Below, in pieces: positions 16,267 through 23,277 of a stretch of 23,277 bases of DNA. The translations under genes and the position numbers were made by a program. The DNA lies in contig JAKZSO010000136.1 in assembly GCA_047517625.1 (NCBI GenBank), positions 1 to 23,277 on the forward strand, read 5' to 3'. Numbering within the stretch: the stretch's first letter is position 1; each line of letters starts with the position of its first letter. This stretch comes from JABHVE01 sp047517625 (GTDB lineage Bacteria > Pseudomonadota > Alphaproteobacteria > UBA2966 > CAIVPW01). The notes beneath the pieces were generated by a model. The model saw only the letters and a list, made by a program, of their open reading frames with translations. It made no database searches and had not been told where the DNA came from.

Positions 16267-17498
16267 TGACAGCGGAACCCAACATCAAGCTTCCGATCTA
16301 CATGGATTATCAGGCGACCACGCCCGTGGATCCTCGGGCGCTGGAAAAAATGCTGCCGTATTTCAGTGAGACTTTCGGAAATCCCCATTCCCGCAGCCAT
16401 AGTTTTGGCTGGGAGGCAGAGGACGCGGTGGAAGTGGCGCGAGCCCAGGTCGCCCATTTGATCGGCGCCGTGCCCAAAGAAATCGTTTTTACCTCCGGCG
16501 CCACCGAATCGAACAATTTGGCCCTGAAGGGCGTCAGCCGGTTCTACAAGGACCTCCGGGACGAAATCGTCACCGTTGTCACCGAACACAAGTGCGTGTT
16601 GGATGCTTGCCGCCATTTGGAACAAGAAGAGGGCATGAAAGTCACGTATTTGCCGGTGGCGACCGATGGCTTGCTCGATTTGGACAAACTGCGGGCGGCG
16701 GTGACCGAGCGCACCGCCATCGTTTCGGTGATGGCGGTCAACAACGAGATCGGGGTGATCCAGCCCATGGCCGAAATCGGCGCAACCTGCCGTGAAAACG
16801 GCGCCTTTTTCCACACCGATGCGGCCCAGGCCGCGGGCAAGATCCCTCTGGACGTCAACGAAATGAACATCGACCTGATGAGCATTTCCGGCCACAAGCT
16901 TTATGGCCCCAAAGGCATCGGCGCGCTGTATGTGCGGCGCAAGCCCCGGGTCCGGCTTAAGGCCATGATCAACGGCGGTGGCCAGGAGCGCGGGATGCGC
17001 TCCGGCACCCTGTCACCGGCCCTGTGTGTGGGTTTCGGCTCGGCCTGCGCCCTCTCCGAGCAAGACATGGGCAAAGACAACGAGCACATTCGCCGACTCG
17101 CGGACCGGCTTTATAACGGGCTTACCGAGCAGCTTGACGATGTGGTTTTGAATGGTGACCGGGACCAACGTTTTCCCGGCAATCTGAACCTTAGTTTTTC
17201 CTTTGTCGAAGGCGAGTCGCTGATGATGGGGATGCGGGACGTGGCGGTGTCGTCCGGTTCCGCCTGTACCTCGGCATCGTTGGAGCCGTCCTATGTTTTG
17301 CGGGCGCTCGGCGTCGAAGAGGAAATGGCCCATACCTCCATCCGCATGGGGATCGGCAGGATGACCACGGAATCAGAAATTGATTACGTGATCGCAACAA
17401 TTGTGGAGCATGTGAACAAACTGCGCGCGATGAGCCCGTTATGGGAAATGGCCCAAGACGGCATCGACCTCAAGTCCGTTGAGTGGAGTGAGCATTAA
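16266..17498 (+). CDS. iscS: Cysteine desulfurase IscS
   Basis: IscS supplies persulfide sulfur to IscU for cluster assembly and to several tRNA and cofactor pathways. The 410-residue sequence is canonical: IYMDYQATTPVDPRALEKMLPYF near the start, PLP lysine K211 in SGHKLYGPKG, and catalytic C334 in SGSACTSASLEPSYVLRALG. The C-terminal segment SPLWEMAQDGIDLKSVEW matches the E. coli IscS tail (PLWEM...DLxSIEW), which forms part of the IscU docking surface. It starts at ATG 16266, overlapping the end of the preceding desulfurase gene by four bases, and is followed 62 bases later by iscU, whose product it should bind. Confidence 0.98.
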   Translation: MTAEPNIKLPIYMDYQATTPVDPRALEKMLPYFSETFGNPHSRSHSFGWEAEDAVEVARAQVAHLIGAVPKEIVFTSGATESNNLALKGVSRFYKDLRDEIVTVVTEHKCVLDACRHLEQEEGMKVTYLPVATDGLLDLDKLRAAVTERTAIVSVMAVNNEIGVIQPMAEIGATCRENGAFFHTDAAQAAGKIPLDVNEMNIDLMSISGHKLYGPKGIGALYVRRKPRVRLKAMINGGGQERGMRSGTLSPALCVGFGSACALSEQDMGKDNEHIRRLADRLYNGLTEQLDDVVLNGDRDQRFPGNLNLSFSFVEGESLMMGMRDVAVSSGSACTSASLEPSYVLRALGVEEEMAHTSIRMGIGRMTTESEIDYVIATIVEHVNKLRAMSPLWEMAQDGIDLKSVEWSEH

Positions 17499-17560
17499 CC
17501 GAGGGTTGACGCGAGCGGCCAAGACATCAAATCTATAGGAACCAAACAGGAGCACGAACA

Positions 17561-17998
17561 ATGGCGTACAGCGAAAAACTAATTGAGCATTTCGAAAACC
17601 CGCGAAACATCGGTTCGATGGACAAAGCGTCTTCAGATGTGGGCACCGGTCTTGTTGGTGCGCCGGCCTGTGGCGACGTCATGAAACTGCAGATCAAGGT
17701 CAATGGTGAAGGCGTTATCGAAGACGCCAAATTCAAGACTTTTGGCTGCGGCTCCGCCATCGCATCGTCAAGCCTGGTCACGGAATGGGTAAAGGGAAAA
17801 ACCCTGGACGAGGCCGGCGAAATCAAAAACACCCATATCGCCCAGCACTTGGCATTGCCGCCTGTGAAAATTCACTGTTCGGTGCTGGCTGAAGACGCCA
17901 TCAAAGCGGCGATTTCCGATTATCGCACAAAAACAGGCAGCGAGACCGCGGGGTCCGGGGGGGACCGCGAGCTTATGGCCGAAGGAGCCGCGGAGTAG
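17561..17998 (+). CDS. iscU: Fe-S cluster assembly scaffold IscU
   Basis: IscU is the scaffold on which [2Fe-2S] clusters are built before HscA/HscB-driven release. The 145-residue protein keeps E. coli numbering for every key residue: C37, D39, C63, H105 and C106. The chaperone-recognition motif LPPVK is at 99-103, read by the HscA encoded downstream. It differs from the 128-residue E. coli protein by a polar, Gly/Ala/Glu-rich C-terminal tail of about 18 residues, probably disordered. The start is supported by AGGAG before the ATG. In the 62-base gap after iscS no convincing internal promoter was found. Confidence 0.98.
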   Translation: MAYSEKLIEHFENPRNIGSMDKASSDVGTGLVGAPACGDVMKLQIKVNGEGVIEDAKFKTFGCGSAIASSSLVTEWVKGKTLDEAGEIKNTHIAQHLALPPVKIHCSVLAEDAIKAAISDYRTKTGSETAGSGGDRELMAEGAAE

Positions 17999-18030
17999 TT
18001 CACCGTTACCAACCGAATTGAGGAGTCCCG

Positions 18031-18366
18031 ATGCCCGCCCAAGCGATGACCATCACCGAAGCCGCCGCAGACCAAGTCCGTTCGATGATCGCAGGCCGCG
18101 ACGCGCCTTCCGAGGGCGTGCGCCTTGGCATCCGCTCCGGCGGCTGTTCGGGCCTGGCCTATACGTTGGAGTTTGCCGAAGACTCCACGGAATTTGATGA
18201 AGTGGTCGAAGACAAGGGCGTCACACTCTACATCGATCCCAAGGCCTTGATGTTCGTGGTCGGCGCCGAAATGGATTATGTGGACGGCGGCTTGGAGTCC
18301 GGGTTTGTGTTCAACAACCCGAACGAAAAGGCCAAGTGCGGCTGCGGCGAATCGTTCCACGTCTAA
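18031..18366 (+). CDS. iscA: A-type Fe-S carrier IscA
   Basis: A-type carriers bind iron or clusters and pass them on, especially to [4Fe-4S] targets. The 111-residue protein has the HesB/IscA fold with the three invariant cysteines at C39 (SGGCSGLAY), C103 and C105 (AKCGCGESFHV). The body, ending SGFVFNNPNEKAKCGCGESF, is typical of IscA. GAGGAG precedes the ATG; a second Met at residue 6 (MTITEAA) is a possible shorter start that matches E. coli IscA length more closely. It follows iscU by 32 bases and is separated from hscB by 76 bases that contain a strong hairpin. Confidence 0.95.
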   Translation: MPAQAMTITEAAADQVRSMIAGRDAPSEGVRLGIRSGGCSGLAYTLEFAEDSTEFDEVVEDKGVTLYIDPKALMFVVGAEMDYVDGGLESGFVFNNPNEKAKCGCGESFHV

Positions 18367-18384
18367 CACCGGCGAAAATTGGCT

Positions 18385-18403
18385 CCGGGGAGCCGGTCCC
18401 CGG
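18385..18403 (+). other. Perfect 7-bp inverted repeat between iscA and hscB
   Basis: CCGGGGA (18385-18391), a five-base loop, and TCCCCGG (18397-18403) form a GC-rich hairpin 18 bases after the iscA stop. A possible outer GGC/GCC pairing (18381-18383 with 18408-18410) extends it. No T run follows, so it is not a standard intrinsic terminator. It could protect the upstream mRNA 3' end or lower expression of the chaperone genes. Confidence 0.55.
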
Positions 18404-18442
18404 GATGGCCGCTAACGAAATCAAAATTCCTGATGACGCCCT

Positions 18443-19096
18443 ATGAGCGCGAACCCCAGCGAAAGCGCCCACGGCGATGACTCCACCAACCCAGTGATCC
18501 ATCAATGCTGGTCCTGCCAGGGGCCGTTGGGCTTAAGTCTCGCGTTCTGTCCCACGTGCGACGCCATACAACCGCCGGGCCGGACCGAACACTTCGCCCA
18601 ACTGGATGTGCGGCCCACTTTCGACATCGATCTCGCCGAACTGGAGCGCAAGTATTTCGGCCTCCAGCGCGCCTTTCATCCCGATCTCTTCGCCACCAAA
18701 TCAGCCCAGGAGCAAGAGTATTCGTTGCGCCACGCCACCAACCTGAACGACGCCTTCAAGGTCTTGAAATCGCCGGTGCTTCGGGCCGAATATCTGCTGG
18801 AACTGAAGGGGGCGCCGCCCGTCGGCGGGCATGAGAAAACGGTCAACGACGAAGACGTACTGATGGAGGCCATGGAGACTCGCGAAGCCCTGGCGGATGC
18901 CGAAACACCGGCGGATGTGGATGCGATTTTGGCTCGGGCTGACGCCGGGATCCGGGAGTGCACCGAAGCTTTGAGCGCGGCGTTCGGTAATAGCGATTTG
19001 GTCGCCGCGGCGGCGCTAACGCTTAGGCTGACCTACCTGCATAAGCTGGATGACGAGGCGGCCCAGCGCGCCCGCATTCTTGCCCGGGCGTCGTAA
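18443..19096 (+). CDS. hscB: Co-chaperone HscB with N-terminal tetracysteine zinc ribbon and J-domain
   Basis: HscB brings IscU to the Hsp70 HscA and stimulates its ATPase. The 217-residue protein has the J-domain HPD at residues 79-81 (RAFHPDLFATKS) and the C-terminal helical bundle that binds IscU. Unlike E. coli HscB (171 residues), it has an N-terminal extension with two CxxC pairs, C22/C25 in HQCWSCQ and C36/C39 in FCPTCDAIQPP, expected to bind zinc. The same layout, including CWxC, FCxxC and (A/x)LQPP-like residues, is known in human mitochondrial HSCB. It is followed 15 bases later by hscA. The ribosome site before ATG 18443 is weak, and no other Met start lies upstream of the cysteine pairs. 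Confidence 0.95.
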   Translation: MSANPSESAHGDDSTNPVIHQCWSCQGPLGLSLAFCPTCDAIQPPGRTEHFAQLDVRPTFDIDLAELERKYFGLQRAFHPDLFATKSAQEQEYSLRHATNLNDAFKVLKSPVLRAEYLLELKGAPPVGGHEKTVNDEDVLMEAMETREALADAETPADVDAILARADAGIRECTEALSAAFGNSDLVAAAALTLRLTYLHKLDDEAAQRARILARAS

Positions 19097-19111
19097 AACG
19101 CGTTACCGGCC

Positions 19112-21040
19112 ATGGCACCTCTACAAATCCACGAGCCGGGGCAGACCCCGCTGCCTCACGCCGCGGACAAGGTCGCGGTTGGCATTGATTTGGGCACCAC
19201 CAACACCCTGGTCGCGGTGGCCCGGGACGGAAAGCCGGAGGTGCTTCACGATGACCACGGCCAGGCGCTGATGCCATCGGTTGTGGCCTATACCGATGAC
19301 GGCGTGCTGATCGGCAAACCGGCGCGCCATGCTCTGTTGGACGATCCCAGCACCGTGGTGGCGTCGGTCAAGCGCTTAATGGGCCGGGGAGCGGAAGACA
19401 TCCGCGCTTTGGGCGAGTCCTTGCCGTACGAGATTGAACCGCCTGACGCCGGTTCCGGCGAGGGCGCCAGCGATGCCATGGTGCGCTTGAGAGTGGGCGG
19501 CAAAGCGTTAACGCCGGTGGAAATCTCGGCGGAATTGCTGCGCGGTGTGGCGGCCCGGGTGGAGGCCGCCCTGGGCCATACGGTGGACCGGGCGGTCATC
19601 ACAGTGCCCGCGCATTTTGACGATGCCGCCCGGGCCGCGACAAAAGACGCGGCAAGGCTGGCGGAAATCGATGTCCTTCGTCTGGTCAACGAGCCCACGG
19701 CCGCCGCACTTGCCTACGGTTTGGAGAAAGGCGCCGAGGGGATCTACGCCGTTTATGATTTCGGCGGTGGCACGTTTGATATTTCGGTTCTGCGCCTGCA
19801 GATGGGCGTGTTCCAGGTCCTCGCCACCGGCGGCGACGCCCAGCTCGGCGGCGACGACATTGACCATGTGATCGCCGAACATTTCATGCAAGAACGCATC
19901 GCCTCCCTGGGGGCCTCCGGGAGATCAAGACTGACCCCGGGCGAGGCCCGCATGGCGCTCATGTCGGCGCGCCTGGCCAAGGAATGTCTGACCACCCAGA
20001 TGACGGGGAACTGGAACCTGGACGCCCAGGGTGCCCAAACCAGCCACGACCTGGACCGGCCAACCATGGACCGGCTGATTGCGCCGTTGGTGGAACGCAC
20101 CATCGACCATTGCCGGGATGTTCTGGCCGACGCCGGCATCGCCGCCGCGGACATCCAGGGCGTGGTCCTGGTGGGCGGCTCCACCAGGGTGCCCTTGGTG
20201 GCGCGGCGGGTGGCCGAGTTTTTCGGCCAGGAACCCCTGGTGGATATCGATCCGGACGAAGTCGTGGCGCTGGGCGCCGCCTTGCAGGCCGAGGCGCTGA
20301 CCGTCGGCTCCGACCAGCTGCTGCTGGATGTGGCGCCGCTTTCATTGGGCTTGGAAACCATGGGCGGGTTGGTGGAAAAGGTCGTGCACCGAAATTCTCC
20401 CATCCCCTCGGCCCACGCCCAGGAGTTCACGACCTACCAAGACGGTCAGACCGCGCTTCTGATCCATGTGGTTCAGGGCGAACGCGAACTGGTGGATCAA
20501 AACCGGTCCCTGGCGCGGTTCGAGCTGACCGGGATTCCGCCCATGACGGCGGGCGCCGCCCGGGTCCGAGTTACCTTTATGGTCGATGCCGACGGTTTGC
20601 TGACCGTGCGCGCCCAAGAAGCGTCCACCGGCGTGCACCAGGAAGTCGCGGTCAAGCCCACCTATGGTCTGGATGACGCGGCGATGGCGGCGATGCTCCG
20701 GGCCAGTCTGGAGAATGCCGAGGGCGACATGACGGCGCGGCTGCTGCGGGAAGCCACCATCGAGGCCGAGCGCATCGCCCTTGCCGTAGACGCAGCCCTG
20801 GCGGCGGACGGCGATTTACTGACCGCGGGTGAGCGTACCGAAATCGACAGCTTGGTCGCTGCTGTCCGGGCCGCCATCAAAGACGGCGACAGGGACGCCA
20901 TTGACGCCAGCGCCACCGCACTCAATACCGGTACCGGCGATTTCGCTCAAGCCCGCATGGATCGGGGGATCACCGAGGCGCTTACCGGGGTCAGTGTTTC
21001 GACTTTGGCCGAAACTGTTGAGTCAGGGGCGGACAATTAG
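19112..21040 (+). CDS. hscA: Fe-S assembly Hsp70 chaperone HscA
   Basis: HscA is the specialised Hsp70 that binds the LPPVK motif of IscU and uses ATP hydrolysis to promote cluster transfer. The 642-residue protein has an N-terminal ATPase domain with the phosphate-1 motif GIDLGTTNT at about residues 24-32, phosphate-2 motif DFGGGTFDIS at 216-225, and an adenosine-motif region VVLVGGSTRVP. A substrate-binding domain and a helical lid follow. It lacks the long acidic EEVD-like tail and extended lid of DnaK, as expected for HscA. An N-terminal extension of about 20 residues precedes the ATPase fold, as in E. coli HscA. It sits directly between hscB and fdx, and no other Hsp70 is in the window. 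Confidence 0.97.
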   Translation: MAPLQIHEPGQTPLPHAADKVAVGIDLGTTNTLVAVARDGKPEVLHDDHGQALMPSVVAYTDDGVLIGKPARHALLDDPSTVVASVKRLMGRGAEDIRALGESLPYEIEPPDAGSGEGASDAMVRLRVGGKALTPVEISAELLRGVAARVEAALGHTVDRAVITVPAHFDDAARAATKDAARLAEIDVLRLVNEPTAAALAYGLEKGAEGIYAVYDFGGGTFDISVLRLQMGVFQVLATGGDAQLGGDDIDHVIAEHFMQERIASLGASGRSRLTPGEARMALMSARLAKECLTTQMTGNWNLDAQGAQTSHDLDRPTMDRLIAPLVERTIDHCRDVLADAGIAAADIQGVVLVGGSTRVPLVARRVAEFFGQEPLVDIDPDEVVALGAALQAEALTVGSDQLLLDVAPLSLGLETMGGLVEKVVHRNSPIPSAHAQEFTTYQDGQTALLIHVVQGERELVDQNRSLARFELTGIPPMTAGAARVRVTFMVDADGLLTVRAQEASTGVHQEVAVKPTYGLDDAAMAAMLRASLENAEGDMTARLLREATIEAERIALAVDAALAADGDLLTAGERTEIDSLVAAVRAAIKDGDRDAIDASATALNTGTGDFAQARMDRGITEALTGVSVSTLAETVESGADN

Positions 21041-21160
21041 ATCAACCTTGACTGATGGCCCGGGCTGTGGTCATCACCGGGTGCGCGGCCCATCAGGGTC
21101 GCCCCACCTGTCGCCCATTCCGAGGAACGTCGGCGCGCCCATTAGTTACATTGCTTCTCA
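21041..21160 (+). other. 120-base gap between hscA and fdx with possible hairpin
   Basis: This is the longest gap inside the ISC operon. TGATGG (21053-21058) can pair with CCATCA (21090-21095), extended by CC/GG with one bulged base; an alternative CCCGG/CCGGG stem (21059-21063 with 21077-21081) would compete with it. TTGACT at 21048 has no matching -10 box at 17 bases. No convincing promoter, gene or repeat was found. Confidence 0.3.
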
Positions 21161-21499
21161 ATGCCCCAAATGACCTTCATCCATCCTGACGGCAAGCGCC
21201 AAGACGTCGACGCGCCTTTGGGACTGTCAGTCCTGGAAATTGCCCACCGAAACGACATTGATCTGGAGGGTGCGTGCGAGGGATCTCTGGCGTGTTCGAC
21301 TTGCCACGTAATCGTCGACAAAGCGTTTTTCGGCCACATCTCTGAACCGACGGAAGACGAAGAAGACATGCTGGATTTGGCTTTCGGCCTGACCCACACG
21401 TCCCGGCTGGGGTGCCAGATCTTGATCACCGAACAATTGGATGGTTTGGTGGTGGCATTGCCGTCCGCCACCCGCAACATGCTCATGGACGCTGACTAG
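21161..21499 (+). CDS. fdx: [2Fe-2S] ferredoxin of the ISC system (adrenodoxin type)
   Basis: Fdx supplies electrons for persulfide reduction during cluster assembly on IscU. The 112-residue protein has the vertebrate-type [2Fe-2S] binding pattern: C39, C45 and C48 in CEGSLACSTCHV, and C85 in RLGCQI. The acidic helix SEPTEDEEDMLDLA (61-74) is the usual partner-docking surface of adrenodoxin-like ferredoxins. This is the family that includes bacterial IscFdx and mitochondrial FDX1/FDX2. The start at ATG 21161 is chosen because MPQMTFIHPDGK matches the family N-terminus; M4 is an alternative. It precedes iscX by 16 bases. Confidence 0.96.
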   Translation: MPQMTFIHPDGKRQDVDAPLGLSVLEIAHRNDIDLEGACEGSLACSTCHVIVDKAFFGHISEPTEDEEDMLDLAFGLTHTSRLGCQILITEQLDGLVVALPSATRNMLMDAD

Positions 21500-21515
21500 A
21501 GCGTAGGGGACGCGG

Positions 21516-21710
21516 ATGAAGTGGACCGATGTAGTCGATATTGGTATCGAGCTGGAAGAGGCTCACCCGCAGGTTGATGTGGTGAACTTGCGGTTCACCG
21601 ACCTCCACAAGTGGGTCTGCGAACTGCCGGGTTTCGATGATGACCCCAAACGTTCCAACGAAAAGATTCTGGAAGCCATCCAGATGGCTTGGCTCGACGA
21701 GCGTGATTAG
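21516..21710 (+). CDS. iscX: IscX, small acidic ISC accessory protein
   Basis: IscX (YfhJ) is a small acidic protein that binds IscS and iron and modulates the rate of cluster assembly, in competition with frataxin. The 64-residue sequence is unmistakable: MKWTDVVDIG, AHPQVDVVNLRFTDLHKWV, and GFDDDPKRSNEKILEAIQMAWLDE all match the family block by block. It is the last gene of the operon, as in E. coli. The following 70 bases before the convergent helicase stop contain only a weak four-base-pair hairpin (21724-21734) and no T run, so no clear terminator was seen. Confidence 0.97.
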   Translation: MKWTDVVDIGIELEEAHPQVDVVNLRFTDLHKWVCELPGFDDDPKRSNEKILEAIQMAWLDERD

Positions 21711-21780
21711 AGTGCAGATCGCCCGCTCTGAGCGTGCGTGAATCTGAACGAAAAAGGAAAGTGGCTAGTGGCGACAGCCC

Positions 21781-23277
21781 CTAGCTGTCTGAGCCGCGAA
21801 GCAGGAACGCCGGCACGTGGCCGCCCATGGCGCCGCCCGAGTCTTTGCCAGAACCTTTGCCTTTGGCCGAGTCTTTGCCGGAGTCCTTTTTCGCGTCCTT
21901 GGCGGCTGGTTTTGCTTCCGATTTCCGCGACCTGGATCGTCCGCGGTCGTCTCGAGATCTGGATTTAGAGCCAGCGGGCTTGTCACCGGATTTCGCCCGT
22001 TTCGTTTTGGCGTCGGCTTCAGCCGGGGCAGGCTCGGTCTTTTCAGCGCTCTGGGTTGGCGCGGTGCTTTTTTTCGTTTCGCTGTTTTTCGATCTTGTGA
22101 CCCGCCCGCGAGACGACCGGCCGCGGCTTCTCGGTGCCCGCTTCGGCGCTGGCGAGGTTTCTTCGCCGTCCTCAATTGGCTCGGATGGTGGTTTCGCGAG
22201 TTTGGTGCCATCCAATTTTATCTCGGGGATGGGTTTGCCGATCAGCGCGTGAATGGCGGCCAGGAATTTCGAATCGTCGGGCAGGGCCAGCGTGAATGCG
22301 GTGCCGGGAAGCCCGGCCCGGGCCGTGCGGCCGATGCGGTGAATATAATCCTCGGCGTGGATCGGCACGTCGTAATTGATGACGAAGGGCAGGGCCTGGA
22401 TATCCAACCCTCGGGCCGCCACGTCGCTGGCCACCAGATATTTGATCTCGCCCTGCTTAAATTTCTCCAGCGTGTCCATGCGCACCGCCTGAGCCAGGTC
22501 CCCATGGATGGGCGCGGCAGAAAAGCCGCGGCTTTTTAGCTCCCGGGCCAGCACGTCCACATCGCGTTTGCGGTTCGAAAAAACGAGCGCGTTGTCGACG
22601 CCTTCGCTCTCGATCAGCTTGTACAGAGTCTTCATCTTGCCGGACCGGGTGGTCTTGACCAAACCCTGGCGCACCAGTTCCGACGCCGACGCTGGCGGCG
22701 AGACCGCGATCTCTTTGGGGTCGGAAACGAATTCGTCGCCAATGGTGCGAATTTCCGGCGACAATGTAGCGGAGAAAAACAGGGTCTGGCGTTTCGCTGG
22801 CAGCAGCCGCACGATCCTTTGCACGTCCGGGATAAACCCCATATCGAGCATGCGGTCGGTTTCGTCGATGACCAGGATTTGGATGCCCCGCAACACTACT
22901 TGGCCACGCTCCACGTGATCCAGCAGGCGGCCGGGGGTGGCGATCAGCACGTCGGGGCCGCGCTCTAATTTACGGCTTTGCACGTCCATGGAAACGCCGC
23001 CGATCAAAAGCGCGGTCGTCAGCTTGTGATACTTGGCGTAAACCTCGAACGCGTCTTCGACTTGGTCGGCGAGCTCCCGGGTCGGTTCTAAAATCAGCGC
23101 CCGGGGCATGCGCGCCCGGGCCCGGCTCGACTCCAAAATGTCGATCATCGGCAGCGAAAATGCGCCGGTCTTGCCGGTGCCGGTTTGGGCGCACCCCAGC
23201 ACATCGCGCCCTTGCAGCACTGCGGGTATCGATTTCCGCTGGATCGGGGTGGGCTCTGTGTACCCGGCCTCCTCTAC
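21781..23277 (-). CDS. DEAD-box RNA helicase (5' truncated by window edge), DETD variant with long basic tail
   Basis: The frame is open through the right edge, so the real start is outside the window; the GTG at 23220 is an internal Val codon. The visible part begins just before the Q motif (GYTEPTPIQ). It then has motif I AQTGTGKT (23167-23190), PTRELA, TPGRLLDH, motif II, SATL, ARGLDIQ and HRIGRTARAG, so both RecA-like domains are essentially complete. Motif II reads DETD (22855-22866) in place of DEAD. The last 130 or so residues are a Lys/Ser/Arg/Glu-rich disordered tail ending HVPAFLLRG, a closing motif common in alphaproteobacterial RhlE-like helicases. The family unwinds short RNA duplexes in ribosome assembly or mRNA decay; which role applies here is not visible. 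It converges on iscX. Confidence 0.93.
   Translation of the reverse strand, partial: VEEAGYTEPTPIQRKSIPAVLQGRDVLGCAQTGTGKTGAFSLPMIDILESSRARARMPRALILEPTRELADQVEDAFEVYAKYHKLTTALLIGGVSMDVQSRKLERGPDVLIATPGRLLDHVERGQVVLRGIQILVIDETDRMLDMGFIPDVQRIVRLLPAKRQTLFFSATLSPEIRTIGDEFVSDPKEIAVSPPASASELVRQGLVKTTRSGKMKTLYKLIESEGVDNALVFSNRKRDVDVLARELKSRGFSAAPIHGDLAQAVRMDTLEKFKQGEIKYLVASDVAARGLDIQALPFVINYDVPIHAEDYIHRIGRTARAGLPGTAFTLALPDDSKFLAAIHALIGKPIPEIKLDGTKLAKPPSEPIEDGEETSPAPKRAPRSRGRSSRGRVTRSKNSETKKSTAPTQSAEKTEPAPAEADAKTKRAKSGDKPAGSKSRSRDDRGRSRSRKSEAKPAAKDAKKDSGKDSAKGKGSGKDSGGAMGGHVPAFLLRGSDS

Noticed and set aside
15070..17498. Tandem desulfurases as an assembly duplication
   Set aside because: The two proteins differ throughout, including active-site loops and C-termini, so they are ancient paralogs.
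17506..17545. Possible internal promoter between iscS and iscU (TTGACG and TATAGG)
   Set aside because: The boxes are 22 bases apart, and the 17-base alternative has almost no -10 match.
21054..21188. Small ORF starting ATGGCCCGGGCT between hscA and fdx
   Set aside because: It overlaps the fdx start out of frame, has no ribosome site, and shows no protein-like conservation pattern.
21724..21734. Hairpin after iscX as an intrinsic terminator
   Set aside because: The stem is four base pairs and no T run follows.

Overview
The window is GC-rich, densely coded bacterial chromosome, most likely from an alphaproteobacterium of Rhodospirillales type. The taxonomic clues are the mrcA-prfB order, an RF2 that begins MRAE and has the classical UGA frameshift, a bactofilin next to an M23 peptidase, a single large glnE, and an ISC operon whose HscB and ferredoxin resemble the mitochondrial versions. 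No RNA gene, insertion sequence, prophage, CRISPR array or foreign island was seen, and no gene-free stretch exceeds 300 bases. The taxonomic call is inference from gene families, not from a marker search.

Left part (1-7806). The 3' end of a class A penicillin-binding protein gene (mrcA) is followed directly by prfB, which needs a programmed +1 frameshift at 345-351. Facing it on the minus strand are a bactofilin, a 779-residue membrane-anchored coiled-coil M23 peptidase with a tandem 49-residue repeat, a Bcp-type peroxiredoxin, and glnE, which controls glutamine synthetase by adenylylation. The cell-wall theme is PBP1A plus the bactofilin scaffold and its peptidase.

Middle part (7807-13651). 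A 1206-residue AsmA/YhdP-like envelope protein runs on the plus strand and converges on tyrS. Its last codons look frameshifted. An alpha/beta hydrolase follows on the minus strand.

Right part (13652-21710). This is a complete ISC iron-sulfur assembly operon: IscR-type operator/promoter, possible 33-codon leader ORF, cysE, iscR, a NifS-like desulfurase, iscS, iscU, iscA, hscB, hscA, fdx, iscX. The logic is coherent. CysE supplies O-acetylserine for cysteine, the desulfurases take sulfur from cysteine, and IscU assembles the cluster with electrons from Fdx. HscB/HscA release the cluster from IscU, IscA acts in delivery, IscX tunes IscS, and IscR probably represses the whole unit when clusters are plentiful. 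A 5'-truncated DEAD-box RNA helicase gene with a variant DETD motif converges on the operon at the right edge.

I did not find a wholly new system. The points most worth checking are the operator/leader arrangement ahead of cysE, the two different desulfurases in tandem, the zinc-ribbon HscB, the possible two starts of the bactofilin, the peptidase repeat array, and the suspected frameshift at the end of the AsmA-like gene.
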